A DNA stretch of 64,000 nt, taken from contig WMBV01000024.1 of assembly GCA_017745595.1 (NCBI GenBank), positions 50,933 through 114,932 on the forward strand, given 5' to 3'. Shown piece by piece: positions 1-8,528 of the stretch. Source of the DNA: Bordetella petrii. GTDB lineage: Bacteria; Pseudomonadota; Gammaproteobacteria; Burkholderiales; Burkholderiaceae_B. The position numbers and the translations under genes are program-made. The notes beneath the pieces were generated by a model. The model worked only from the letters and a program-made list of their open reading frames with translations, did no database searches and had not been told where the DNA came from. Position 1 is the first letter of the stretch, and the number at the start of each line of letters is the position of its first letter.

Positions 1-789
1 AACTCGCGCCTTTCCAACGGCATGCGCGCCGCGGGCCTGATGCGCCGCGCCGTCACCGAGGCCGTGTACTTCGCGCAGCATCGCCGCGCCTTCGGCAAGC
101 GGCTGATCGAAATGCCGCTGATGCGCCGCCAGTTGGCCAAGATGAGCGTCTGGGCCGAACAGGCCCGCAGTGTCATGTTCCAGACCGCCGCGGCGCTGGC
201 CGATGCCGAACACGATGCCGACGCGGCCGCGCTGGCGCGCGTGCTGACCCCGCTGATCAAGTTCCGGGCCTGCCGCGACGCGCGCAAGGTGACCGGCGAC
301 GGCATGGAAGTGCGCGGCGGCTGCGGCTATATCGAAGAATTCGTCGAATCCCGCCTGGTGCGCGATGCCCATCTGGGTTCGATCTGGGAAGGCACCAGCA
401 ACATCGTGGCGCTGGACGTGCTGCGCGCCGTCCAGAAAACCGACGCGCTCGCCGCGCTGCGCCGCCGGGTCGATACCCTGCTCAACGAGGGCGTGCCATG
501 CGATCCGGCGCTGGCCGGCGCCCAGGCACACGCGGTCGACGGCGCCTTTGCCCTGGCGCGGCACGCCGCCCTGGACAACCGGCCCGACCTGGCCCGCCAG
601 GCGGCGTCCGGGCTGTACCACGTTCTGTCGCTGGCCGCGCTGCGCCGGGAAGCACGCGCCGATGGCCTGGCGGCCCGCGGCCGGCTGGCCGACCAGGTAT
701 TGCGGCATCGCCTGACGCCGCGCGACCCGTGCGCCATTCCCGCCGACGAAGACGACGCCTGCCGCGCTTTGCTGGCCGACGCCCTGTAA
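1..789 (+). CDS. Acyl-CoA dehydrogenase, AidB-like (3' part only)
   Basis: The reading frame is open from base 1, so the gene starts upstream and only the C-terminal part (about 262 residues) is present. Visible family features are the R-x-x-F-G-K-R-L stretch of the flavin/tetramer helix (AQHRRAFGKRL), the GGCGYIEEF segment and the IWEGTSNIVALDVLRAV segment. The IWEGT/SN-x-x-x-LD-x-LR wording is typical of the AidB/ACAD11 branch of flavin acyl-CoA dehydrogenases rather than the short-chain FadE types. It would oxidise an acyl-CoA in the cytoplasm using FAD; the substrate cannot be told. The Bug receptor gene follows after 90 bp and a CoA transferase after that, which suggests a carboxylic-acid catabolic set. 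An ATG at 22 is internal, not the start. Confidence 0.85.
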   Translation, partial: NSRLSNGMRAAGLMRRAVTEAVYFAQHRRAFGKRLIEMPLMRRQLAKMSVWAEQARSVMFQTAAALADAEHDADAAALARVLTPLIKFRACRDARKVTGDGMEVRGGCGYIEEFVESRLVRDAHLGSIWEGTSNIVALDVLRAVQKTDALAALRRRVDTLLNEGVPCDPALAGAQAHAVDGAFALARHAALDNRPDLARQAASGLYHVLSLAALRREARADGLAARGRLADQVLRHRLTPRDPCAIPADEDDACRALLADAL

Positions 790-879
790 TACCCCGGCTG
801 GCCAGCCGGCCAGCCTTTCTACAACAGCGCCATCCGACCCGCGCGCGCGGGCGAGAACGCGCCCCAAAGGAGAGACTTC

Positions 880-1857
880 ATGCAACGACGCACCTTCTGC
901 CTAGCCCTGGCGGGCGCGGCCCTGTTGGCGCCCGCCGCCGTCCCGGCCGCCACGGCCTTCCCCGGCCATCCCGTCACCCTGGTGGTTCCGTTCCCGCCGG
1001 GCGGCCCCACCGACGCCATGGCGCGCCGCCTGGCCGACGGCCTGAAAAACCAGCTGGGGCAGACCGTGGTGGTGGAAAACCGCGGCGGCGCCGGCGGCAA
1101 CATCGGCGCCGAGTACGTCGCCAGCGCCAAGCCCGACGGCTACACCATCTTGTTCGGCACCTCGGGCCCGCTGGCCATCAACGTCAGCCTGTACAAGAAC
1201 CAGCCCTACGATCCGCAGAAAAGTTTCGCCCCCATCGTGCGCATCGGCCACCTGCCCAATATTCTGGTGGTGCACCCCTCGGTGCCGGTGCACAACGTGC
1301 AGGAACTGATCGCCTACGCCAGGCAGAACCCCGACAGACTCAGCTATGCCTCGTCCGGCAACGGCGCCTCGTCGCACCTGGCGGGCATCCTGTTCAACCA
1401 GATGGCGGGCACGCAGATCCTGCATGTGCCGTACAAGGGCACCGGCCCGGCCCTCAACGACCTGCTGGGCGGCCAGGTATCCATGTCGTTCACCGACATT
1501 CTCACGGCGCTGCCGCACGTGCAGGCCGGCACGCTGCGCGCCATCGGCCTGGCCAGCGCGCAGCGTTCCGACGCGCTGCCTGACCTGCCCACCATCGCCG
1601 AGCAAGGCCTGCCCGGCTACGACGTGAGCGTCTTCTTCGGCATCGTGGCGCCGCGCGGCACCCCGCCCGACGTCGTGGCCCGGCTGAACCAGGCCTTCGT
1701 CGCCACCCTGGCCGACCCGGGCGTGCGGCAGGCGCTGCACAAGCAAGGCATCGTCGAGGCCGACGACAAGACACCGCAAGGCCTGGCGTCGTTCATCGAC
1801 GAGCAGGTGCCCAAGTGGCGCGCCATCATCCAGGAAGCCCACGTGGCCATGGACTGA
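880..1857 (+). CDS. Bug-family (TctC) periplasmic solute-binding protein
   Basis: 325 residues. An AAAGGAGA ribosome site lies just before the ATG. The N-terminus has a signal peptide with paired arginines (MQRRTFCLALAG, cleavage near ATA/FPGHP). The mature protein opens with the Bug signature VTLVVPFPPGGPTD, and later has VVVENRGGAGG and HVPYKGTGPALNDLLGG, the usual ligand-loop regions of the tripartite tricarboxylate receptor family. These proteins bind carboxylates or similar small molecules in the periplasm; most Bug receptors in Bordetella-type genomes have no dedicated TctAB permease next to them, and none is here. It sits between an acyl-CoA dehydrogenase and a class III CoA transferase on the same strand (11 bp to the next gene), so the ligand is probably an acid degraded as a CoA thioester. 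Ligand unknown. Confidence 0.93.
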   Translation: MQRRTFCLALAGAALLAPAAVPAATAFPGHPVTLVVPFPPGGPTDAMARRLADGLKNQLGQTVVVENRGGAGGNIGAEYVASAKPDGYTILFGTSGPLAINVSLYKNQPYDPQKSFAPIVRIGHLPNILVVHPSVPVHNVQELIAYARQNPDRLSYASSGNGASSHLAGILFNQMAGTQILHVPYKGTGPALNDLLGGQVSMSFTDILTALPHVQAGTLRAIGLASAQRSDALPDLPTIAEQGLPGYDVSVFFGIVAPRGTPPDVVARLNQAFVATLADPGVRQALHKQGIVEADDKTPQGLASFIDEQVPKWRAIIQEAHVAMD

Positions 1858-1868
1858 GGATTTTCCGC

Positions 1869-3041
1869 ATGCCTATCCCTACGCTGCAAGCTGGCGCCCT
1901 GGCGGGCTGCCGTGTCATCGACCTGTCGCGCGTGCTGGGCGGCCCGTACTGCACGCAGTTGCTGGCCGACCATGGCGCCGACGTGATCAAGATCGAGCCG
2001 CCCTCGGGCGACGAAACGCGCGGCTGGGGGCCGCCGTTCCTGGACGATACGGCGTCGTACTTCATCGGCGTCAACCGCAACAAGCGCGGCATGACTCTCG
2101 ACCTGTCGCAGCCGGCCGGCCAGGAACTGCTGCGCCGCCTGCTGGCCGACGCCGACGTGCTGGTCGAGAACTTCAAGCCCGGCACCCTGGAAAAGTGGGG
2201 CCTGGGCTACGCGGCGCTCAGCGCGGAATTTCCGCGGCTGGTGCATTGCCGCGTCAGCGGCTTCGGCGCCGACGGACCGCTGGGCGGGCTGCCGGGCTAC
2301 GATGCCTGCGCGCAGGCCATGTGCGGCCTGATGAGCGTGAACGGCGATGCCGACGGCGACGCCACCCGCGTGGGCCTGCCGGTCGTGGACATGGTGACCG
2401 GGCTGAACGCGGCGGTGGCCGTGCTGCTGGCCCTGAACGAGCGCGCGCGCAGCGGGCTGGGCCAGTTCCTGGACATCACCTTGTACGACTGCGCGGTGTC
2501 GCTGCTGCACCCGCACGCGGCCAATTATTTCTACAGCGGCAAGGTACCGGGCCGCACCGGCAACGCGCACCCCAACATCGCGCCGTACGAAACCCTGCCC
2601 ACGCGCGACGGGCCGATCTTCCTGGCGGTGGGCAACAACCGGCAATTCGCGGCCCTGGCGCGGGCCCTGGACGCCCCGCAATTGGCCAGCGACGCGCGGT
2701 TTGCCAGCAACGCCGACCGCCTGCGGCATCGCGCGGCCTTGCACGACGCACTGGCCGCGCTGCTGGCACGGCACGACGCCGCCCCCCTGGCCGAGCAACT
2801 GCTGCGCCAGGGCGTGCCGGCAGCGGCCGTGCAAAGCGTCGAAGACGTGCTGCGCCATCCGCACACCCGGCATCGCGGCATGGTGCTGGAACAGGGCCGC
2901 TACCGCGGCGTGGGCTCGCCGATCAAGCTGTCGCGCACGCCCGCCACCCTGCGCCGGCCGCCCCCGGCCCTGGGCGAGCACGATGCGGAAATCCGCGCGG
3001 AAGCGGCGGACGGACAGGTGGCAGGCTCCGCAGGTGCCTGA
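1869..3041 (+). CDS. Class III CoA transferase (CaiB/BaiF family)
   Basis: 390 residues from the ATG at 1869, chosen because the family N-terminus (LAGCRVIDLSRVLGGPYCTQ) begins just after it; the frame stays open upstream into the Bug gene but that part is not family-like. Family features are GADVIKIEPPSGDETR, the FIGVNRNKRG segment and the catalytic aspartate in LPGYDACAQA (Asp145 here). It moves CoA between carboxylic acids through an aspartyl-CoA ester. The substrate is not predictable. Oddity: the last residues (VAGSAGA) and the TGA stop are encoded inside the first palindromic repeat of the downstream array (3017-3045), so the natural C-terminus has been replaced by repeat sequence. Confidence 0.92.
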   Translation: MPIPTLQAGALAGCRVIDLSRVLGGPYCTQLLADHGADVIKIEPPSGDETRGWGPPFLDDTASYFIGVNRNKRGMTLDLSQPAGQELLRRLLADADVLVENFKPGTLEKWGLGYAALSAEFPRLVHCRVSGFGADGPLGGLPGYDACAQAMCGLMSVNGDADGDATRVGLPVVDMVTGLNAAVAVLLALNERARSGLGQFLDITLYDCAVSLLHPHAANYFYSGKVPGRTGNAHPNIAPYETLPTRDGPIFLAVGNNRQFAALARALDAPQLASDARFASNADRLRHRAALHDALAALLARHDAAPLAEQLLRQGVPAAAVQSVEDVLRHPHTRHRGMVLEQGRYRGVGSPIKLSRTPATLRRPPPALGEHDAEIRAEAADGQVAGSAGA

Positions 3042-3208
3042 CACCGCTGTGTGCAAAAACAACCGGTGTCTGACACCCTGGCGGGAGTCAGACACCTGGC
3101 TAATCTCCAATCGGTATCTTCAGGTGTCTGACTCCCGCAGAGTGTCAGACGCCTGGCTAATCCAATCGGTATCTTCAGGTGTCTGACTCCCGCAGGGTGT
3201 CAGACACC
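3017..3208. repeat. Palindromic repeat array (four cores, one tandem duplication)
   Basis: Core 1 (3017-3045) is the short variant with arms GGTGGCAGGC and GCCTGACACC and a 9-nt loop. Core 2 (3065-3096) faces it, after a 19-bp spacer beginning GCTGTGTGCA. Cores 3 (3123-3153) and 4 (3178-3208) point the other way and form a direct tandem of about 55 bp that includes the linker TGGCTAATCCAATCGGTATC. A further piece, CCTGGCTAA, stands next to the ggt stop. The array fills the convergent junction between the CoA transferase and ggt. Confidence 0.93.
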
Positions 3209-3238
3209 GAAACGTGAGACTCCTGGCTAACCGCGGGG

Positions 3239-4993
3239 CTAATCCCCCAGCACCAGCCCTTCGCGGCGCGGGTCGGCGCCGCCCGTCAGCCGGCCCGGCT
3301 CGATGACGATGCCCTGGATGCCGCTGGGGAAGTCCACCGCTTTCACTTCATGCCCCATGCCCCGCAAGGCGGGCATCAGGTCTTCCAGCGGCGTGCCGCG
3401 CTCGACCTCGGTGGCCTGGTTGCGGCTGCCCATGTTGGGCAGCGAGATCGCCTGCTGGATATCCAGCCGCCAGTCCAGCACGCCCACCAGGGTCTTGGCC
3501 ACGTAATTGATGATGGCGCTGCCGCCCGGCGAACCCACCGCCATGTAGGGCTTGCCATCGCGCAGGACGATCATGGGCGCCATCGAACTGCGCGGCCGCT
3601 TGCCGGGCTGCACGCGGTTCGCCACCAGCCGGCCTTCGGGATCTTTGAACGACAGCGAAAAATCCGTCAATTCGTTGTTCAACAGGAAGCCGCGCACGAA
3701 GATCTTGCTGCCGAAGGCGGACTCGATAGAGCTGGTCATGGACAACACATCGCCCCGCGCATCGACGGCCACGATGTGCGAGGTGGACGGGACCTCCAGC
3801 GCGTCGTCGAGCCCGCGGCGGGCCAGCAACCCGGCCGGATCGCCCGGCAGGGCCGTGCCCAGGGCGCGGTCGGGATGGATCAGCGCGGCGCGCCGCGCCA
3901 GATAGGCGGGATCGAGCATGGCGCGCACCGGCACCGTGGCGAAGTCGGGATCGGCCACATAGAACCCGCGGTCGGCAAACGCCAGCCGGCCGGCCTCGGC
4001 GAAATAGTGCACCGTTTCCACGCTGCGCGGACCGAGCTTGTCCATGGGGAAATGCTGCAGAATGCCCAGCATCTGCAACACCGCCAGCGGCCCGCTGCTG
4101 GGCGGCGGCGGGCCGCACAGCCGATACGCGCGGTAGTCGCCGCAAACCGGCTCGCGCGTGCGCGCGCGGTAGCCCGCCAGGTCGGCCGCGCTCAGGTCGC
4201 CCGGCACGGCATGGGCGCGCACGGCCGCGACGATGTCATGCGCGATATCGCCGTGATAGAACGCATCGGCGCCCTTGTCGGCCACCTTGCGCAGCACCTC
4301 GGCGTATTGCGGGTTCTTCAGCACATGGCCCACCGGCCAGGGCTGGCCGTCGGGGCCAAAGAAATAGCGCGCCGCGGCGGGCTGGGCCAGCAGTTCGTCG
4401 CGCGACTCGGCCAGCAAGGCGTGCAGGCGCGGCGACACGGCGAAGCCCTGCGTGGCCAGCGCGATGGCCGGTTCGAACAGGCTGCGCCAAGGCAGCGTGC
4501 CCTGCTGCCGGTGCGCCAGCTCCAGCCCGCGCAGCAGCCCCGGCGTGCCGACCGACAACCCGTTGTTGACCGCCTGCTTGAACGGCAGCGGCTGTCCATT
4601 GCGCATGAAGCGGTCGGGGCGCGCGGCCGCCGGCGCGGTCTCGCGCGCGTCGTAGACCCGCAGCCGGCCGTCGCGCGCGGCGTAGTACACCAGGAAGGCG
4701 CCGCCGCCCAGGCCGGAGGACTGCGGTTCGGTCAGGCCCAGCACCAGTTGCGCGGCGATGGCCGCGTCGACGGCGCTGCCGCCCGCCTGCAGCATGCGGT
4801 AGCCCGCCTGGGTGGCCAGCGGATTGGCCGTCGCCACCATGGTGCGCTGCGCCGTCACGGCTTGCCGGGCCGTGTAGCCGGATGCCGCCTCGGGGTTGAG
4901 GCTTTCGTGGGCAGCCGCAGCGGCGGGCTGGCCGGCGGCGGCGGCGCACCACAACGCGGCGAGCCAGGCGCCTGCCCATTGTTGAACACGCAT
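3239..4993 (-). CDS. ggt: Gamma-glutamyltransferase precursor
   Basis: 584 residues. The start is the ATG at 4993, preceded by AACAGGAGA and followed by a signal peptide (MRVQQWAGAWLAALWCAAAA); the frame is open further upstream but that part is antisense to the LysR gene. The enzyme is made as a precursor that cuts itself before a threonine; the expected site is Thr404 in VPSTSHIVAVD, matching the family T-T/S-H-x-S/A-V-V-D motif. The oxyanion/glycine motif GSPGGSA is at 487-493 and KRPRSSMAP at 465-473. It hydrolyses or transfers the gamma-glutamyl group of glutathione and related compounds in the periplasm. A LysR-type regulator is transcribed divergently 96 bp away and may control it. Length fits the family. 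Confidence 0.95.
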   Translation of the reverse strand: MRVQQWAGAWLAALWCAAAAGQPAAAAAHESLNPEAASGYTARQAVTAQRTMVATANPLATQAGYRMLQAGGSAVDAAIAAQLVLGLTEPQSSGLGGGAFLVYYAARDGRLRVYDARETAPAAARPDRFMRNGQPLPFKQAVNNGLSVGTPGLLRGLELAHRQQGTLPWRSLFEPAIALATQGFAVSPRLHALLAESRDELLAQPAAARYFFGPDGQPWPVGHVLKNPQYAEVLRKVADKGADAFYHGDIAHDIVAAVRAHAVPGDLSAADLAGYRARTREPVCGDYRAYRLCGPPPPSSGPLAVLQMLGILQHFPMDKLGPRSVETVHYFAEAGRLAFADRGFYVADPDFATVPVRAMLDPAYLARRAALIHPDRALGTALPGDPAGLLARRGLDDALEVPSTSHIVAVDARGDVLSMTSSIESAFGSKIFVRGFLLNNELTDFSLSFKDPEGRLVANRVQPGKRPRSSMAPMIVLRDGKPYMAVGSPGGSAIINYVAKTLVGVLDWRLDIQQAISLPNMGSRNQATEVERGTPLEDLMPALRGMGHEVKAVDFPSGIQGIVIEPGRLTGGADPRREGLVLGD

Positions 4994-5049
4994 CGCGGAG
5001 TCTCCTGTTGCACGGCACCGGCATGGAGCCGCCGCGGCCATTATCGCAA

Positions 5050-5055
5050 TAGAAT
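5050..5055 (+). promoter_or_regulatory. Possible -10 box (TAGAAT) before the LysR gene
   Basis: TAGAAT lies 35 bases before the LysR start in the 96-bp gap to divergent ggt. The -35 position is not recognisable, as is common for regulator-dependent promoters. Weak support. Confidence 0.25.
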
Positions 5056-5089
5056 GCCCCGGGCCGATTCTTCGCCTATCATTTCCGCC

Positions 5090-5986
5090 ATGCGTCTGCG
5101 CCACGTAGAAATCTTCGAAGCCATCCGCCGCACCGGTTCGCTGACCGAAGCGGCGGCCGCGTTGCATATCTCGCAGCCGGCGGCCAGCAAGCTGCTGGCG
5201 CACGCCGAGGCGCAACTGGGCTTCAAGCTGTTCGAACGCGTCAAGGGCCGGCTGGTCGCCACCCGCGAAGCGGAAATCCTGACCCCCGAGGTCTCGCGCC
5301 TGAACCGCGACCTGAACAGCGTGCGCAGGCTGGCCGCCAACCTGCGCGAGCGGCCGAACGGCCACTTGCGGCTGGGCTGCGCGCCGGCGCTGGGCCTGGG
5401 CCTGCTGCCCCAGGTGGTGCGGGCCAGCCGCGATGCGCGGCCCGGCATCACCTTCGACATCCATACCTATCACAGCGCCGAGCTGGTACAGGGCCTGCTG
5501 GCGCGCGAGCTGGACCTGGCCATTACGTTCGACATGCACGACTACCCCGGCCTGACCCGCGCCCCGCTGGGCCATACCGAACTCGTGCACCTGGGCCGCA
5601 AGCCCGGTGGCGGCGCCACCCGGCTGGCCGACCTGGTCGACGACACGCTGATCGTGCTGGACTCGCGCGACGCTTCGGGCGCGCTGCTGCAAATGGCCCT
5701 GGACGCGCAGGGCCTGGACCCCGACGTGGCCATCCAGGTGCAGACCCATTACGTGGCGTGCGCCCTGGCCGAAGCCGGTTGCGGCGAGGCCATCGTCGAC
5801 GCCATCACAGTGCGGGCCATGCTGCGGCCCGGCATGGTGGTACGCCGCCTCGACCCGCCCTTGAAAGTGCCGCTGAGCATCCTGACGCGCACCCAGGACC
5901 CGCTGTCGACCCTGCATCGCGAACTGATAGAACGGCTGCGCCAGGCGTGCGCCGACATGGCGCGGCAATTGCCCGGCGCCGAATAG
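5090..5986 (+). CDS. LysR-type transcriptional regulator
   Basis: 298 residues from the ATG at 5090, which begins the standard LysR N-terminus MRLRHVEIFEAIRRTGSLTE. The winged helix-turn-helix covers about residues 3-60 (AAAALHISQPAASKLLAHAE), and the C-terminal part is the usual two-lobed inducer-binding domain. An earlier ATG at 5054 would add 12 residues that do not look like the family. It is divergent from ggt, so autorepression and control of ggt is the simplest reading, but this is inference. The gene end is followed within 10 bp by degraded copies of the palindromic repeat. Confidence 0.92.
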   Translation: MRLRHVEIFEAIRRTGSLTEAAAALHISQPAASKLLAHAEAQLGFKLFERVKGRLVATREAEILTPEVSRLNRDLNSVRRLAANLRERPNGHLRLGCAPALGLGLLPQVVRASRDARPGITFDIHTYHSAELVQGLLARELDLAITFDMHDYPGLTRAPLGHTELVHLGRKPGGGATRLADLVDDTLIVLDSRDASGALLQMALDAQGLDPDVAIQVQTHYVACALAEAGCGEAIVDAITVRAMLRPGMVVRRLDPPLKVPLSILTRTQDPLSTLHRELIERLRQACADMARQLPGAE

Positions 5987-5994
5987 AGACTGCC

Positions 5995-6159
5995 GGGTGT
6001 CTGAGTCCCGCAGATAGCCGGGCGGCTGATTCCCGCAAGATGGCCAGGTGTCGGACTCCCGCAAGATAGCAGGTGTCTGACTCCCGCAGGGTGTCAGACA
6101 CCGAAGTTGGCAGAACGCGCTTCACACAGCGGTGTCAGGCACCTGCGGAGCCTGACACC
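5995..6159. repeat. Palindromic repeat pair preceded by tandem half-copies
   Basis: Between convergent LysR and Bug genes. Three degraded left halves (near 5996, 6020 and 6045), each about 25 bp and ending in CCCGCAGATAGC-like or CCCGCAAGATGGC-like sequence, lead into a full core at 6072-6102 with perfect arms GGTGTCTGAC/GTCAGACACC. After a 28-bp spacer comes a facing core of the other type (6131-6159, arms GGTGTCAGGC/GCCTGACACC, 9-nt loop). It shows that the two core types can pair with each other and that half-units multiply on their own. Confidence 0.92.
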
Positions 6160-6183
6160 TGGATCACACCTGAATCAGGTCCC

Positions 6184-6212
6184 AATAAAAACGGGCGCCC
6201 GAAGGCGCCCGT
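6184..6212 (-). terminator. Rho-independent terminator of the Bug gene
   Basis: Read on the minus strand, a perfect 9-bp GC stem (ACGGGCGCC with GGCGCCCGT, loop of 4) is followed by a T-run (GTTTTTATT). It lies 45 bp past the stop codon of the minus-strand Bug gene. It is the clearest intrinsic terminator in the window. Confidence 0.85.
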
Positions 6213-6256
6213 CAGGGGCTGGGCGGCCGGGCCTTGCGGGCCCGCCGCGCCGGCGA

Positions 6257-7243
6257 TCAGTTGAGCGTGATGTTGCTCTTCTTGACGATTTCCCGTGCCC
6301 AGTCGTATTGCTCTTGGATTTCCTTGGCGAACTCTTCCGGCGTGTTGCCCGACGGCGCCGAACCCTGCTTGTCGAGCGCCTCGATGACCTTCGGGTCTTT
6401 CAGGGCCACCACGGCGGCATCGCGCAGCTTGTTGACGATGTCCATGGGGGTGCCCTTGGGCGCCAGCAGGCCGTACCACACGGGCTGGTTCAGCTGCGGG
6501 AAGCCGACTTCCTTGAAGGTGGGCACGTCTTTGATGGCGTCGATGCGCTCGGGCCACGCGATGGCCATGGCGCGCAGGTTGCCGGCCTGGATCTGCGGCA
6601 TGGACGACGGCAGGTTGTCGAACAGGATTTCGATCTGGCCACCGACGGCGTCGGCCACGGCCGGGCCCGAACCCTTGTAGGGCACGTGCACGATGTCGGT
6701 GCCGGTGGCGATCTTGAACGATTCGCCCATCAGGTGCAGCACGCCGCACGTGCCCGAGCTGCCGTACGAATACTTGCCGGGGTTCTTTTTCAGCTCTTCG
6801 AGGAAGCCCTTGAAGTCTTTGGCCGGGAACTTGGGATTCACCGACACCACGTTGGCGGTGTTGGCGAAGTTGGTGACCGGCTGGAAGTCTTTGATGGGAT
6901 CGTAGGGCAGGTCGTTGGGACGGCATGCCGAGTTGACCGCCATGGTGGAAACGGTGGCGATCGACAGCGTGTAGCCGTCGGGTTCGGCGCGGGCCGCTTC
7001 GGCCGCCCCGATGGCGCCGCCGGCACCGCCCTTGTTTTCAACGACCATCGGCTGGCCCAGTTCCTGGCTCATGCGCTGGGTGACCAGGCGCGCGATGATG
7101 TCGGTGGAACCGCCCGGCGCGAACGGCACGATCACGCGGATCGGCTTGCTGGGAAAGGCGTCGGCGGCCAGGGCGGCGGACGTGGCCGCCAGGCCGGTTG
7201 CCAGCGCGATGGCCGTGGCCAGGGTACGTGCGGTGAGCTTCAT
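6257..7243 (-). CDS. Bug-family (TctC) periplasmic solute-binding protein
   Basis: 328 residues. CCTGGAGGAAA precedes the ATG at 7243. The signal peptide is MKLTARTLATAIALATGLAA with cleavage near AADA/FPSKP. Mature-protein signatures are IRVIVPFAPGGSTD, MVVENKGGAGGAIG and HVPYKGSGPAVADAVGG. It should bind a small carboxylate-type ligand in the periplasm. It stands alone: an AEC-type permease is divergent on one side and a terminator and repeat array lie downstream. No TctA/TctB partner is present. Ligand unknown; the AEC permease might be its functional partner, but this is only suggested by position. Confidence 0.93.
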   Translation of the reverse strand: MKLTARTLATAIALATGLAATSAALAADAFPSKPIRVIVPFAPGGSTDIIARLVTQRMSQELGQPMVVENKGGAGGAIGAAEAARAEPDGYTLSIATVSTMAVNSACRPNDLPYDPIKDFQPVTNFANTANVVSVNPKFPAKDFKGFLEELKKNPGKYSYGSSGTCGVLHLMGESFKIATGTDIVHVPYKGSGPAVADAVGGQIEILFDNLPSSMPQIQAGNLRAMAIAWPERIDAIKDVPTFKEVGFPQLNQPVWYGLLAPKGTPMDIVNKLRDAAVVALKDPKVIEALDKQGSAPSGNTPEEFAKEIQEQYDWAREIVKKSNITLN

Positions 7244-7465
7244 TGTTGTATTTCCTCCAGGTGCGGGCCCCCCGTATGGGAACCGATAGTGCAGGCTTCA
7301 GCGAACGGCCGATAAGCCAGTTGCTGCAAAAACAGGCGAGCGAAGTATATGAAATCCAGCGTGCTTATGGCGCACATGCTCTGCCGAATTCGGGGAGAAT
7401 AGCAGCAAATCGGGCACCCGCGCGGCCGGAACACGCGGTATTTTCCCCAATTTTTCTGGATTTTC

Positions 7466-8365
7466 ATGTCGGTTGCCTTGCTCGTTCTGCCGGATTTCCT
7501 GCTGGTCGCCCTGGGCTGGCTATTGCGCCACAAACTGGGCTTCAACCGGGACTTCTTCGCCGGCACCGAACGCATGGTGTACTTCGTGCTGTTTCCGGCC
7601 ATGCTGTTCCAGGCCATTCTGCGTACCCCCATCAGCGCCGGCAGCGCCCTGACCCTGCTGCAGGCCACCGCCACGGTGGTGGCCGCCGGCGTGGCGCTGA
7701 GCTGGCTGGGCGGGCGGGCGCTGCGCGCGCAGCCGCTGGCGCTGGCCTCGGCGGCGCAGTGCGGCTTCCGCTTCAACACCTACATCGGGCTGGCGCTGGC
7801 GGCCAGCCTGGGCGGCACGCAGGGCCAGACCACCATGGCGCTGATTGTCGGCTTTGCCGTGCCCCTGGCGAACATCGCGGCCGTATATGGCCTGGCGCGC
7901 CACGGCGGCAGCGGCCTGCTGCGCGAACTGCTGCGCAATCCGCTGCTGATGGCCACCCTGCTGGGGCTGGCCGGCAACCTGGCCGGCCTGCAGCTGCCGG
8001 GCCCCGTCGATACGGTGCTGGCGCGCCTGGGCGCGGCCTCGCTGGCGCTGGGCATCTTGTGCGTGGGCGCCAGCCTGTCGTGGCAAGGCGGCCAGGGCCA
8101 GGGCCGCCTGATCGCCTGGGTACTGACCGTCAAGCTGCTGCTGTTGCCGCTGGCCGCGCTGGGGGCCTCGCGGCTGTTCGGCCTGCCGCCGGCCGAAACA
8201 CGCATGCTGTTGTTGTTCGCCGCCCTGCCCACCGCCTCGGCCGCCTATGTGCTGGCCATGCGCATGGGCGGCGACGGGCGCATGGTGGCGCTGCTGATAT
8301 CGCTGGGAACGCTGCTGTCGGTGGTGACGATACCGACCTGGCTCGCCGTGGCCGGCGGCGGTTAA
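7466..8365 (+). CDS. AEC (auxin efflux carrier-type) family transporter
   Basis: 299 residues, almost entirely hydrophobic, with about eight to ten membrane segments. The N-terminal half has the AEC layout LVALGWLLRHK...GTERMVYFVLFPAMLF, where other members have a similar P-A-L-L/M-F segment in the third helix. The C-terminal half has SLALGILCVGASL and the conserved loop before the last helices. AEC proteins move organic acids, auxin or malate-like compounds across the inner membrane, in either direction depending on the member. No good ribosome site is visible before the ATG (GGATTTTC). It is divergent from the Bug gene, with a 222-bp gap in which I see no clear promoter. Confidence 0.85.
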   Translation: MSVALLVLPDFLLVALGWLLRHKLGFNRDFFAGTERMVYFVLFPAMLFQAILRTPISAGSALTLLQATATVVAAGVALSWLGGRALRAQPLALASAAQCGFRFNTYIGLALAASLGGTQGQTTMALIVGFAVPLANIAAVYGLARHGGSGLLRELLRNPLLMATLLGLAGNLAGLQLPGPVDTVLARLGAASLALGILCVGASLSWQGGQGQGRLIAWVLTVKLLLLPLAALGASRLFGLPPAETRMLLLFAALPTASAAYVLAMRMGGDGRMVALLISLGTLLSVVTIPTWLAVAGGG

Positions 8366-8396
8366 GGCTCGGGCCGCCCCGATGCCAGATGATGCC

Positions 8397-8514
8397 AGGT
8401 GCCTGACTCCCGGACGCCAGGTGTCTGACTCCCCGCAGGGGTGTCAGACACCGAAGTATGCGCAGGGCCTGCCAACCCCACGGTGTCCGACACCCCCGCG
8501 GGGGGTCGGACACC
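8397..8514. repeat. Palindromic repeat pair (33-bp cores)
   Basis: A half-copy (8397-8413) leads into a forward core at 8420-8452 and a facing core at 8482-8514, spacer 29 bp. Both loops are longer by 2 bp than usual. The second core has changed both arms together (GGTGTCCGAC with GTCGGACACC), so the stem stays perfect. The element lies between convergent AEC and fumC genes and ends 15 bp before the fumC stop. Confidence 0.93.
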
Positions 8515-8528
8515 TGCAAAATCTGCCG

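Noticed and set aside
6184..6212. Terminator hairpin as another repeat core
   Set aside because: Its stem (ACGGGCGCC) is unrelated to the repeat arms and it has a T-run on the minus strand.
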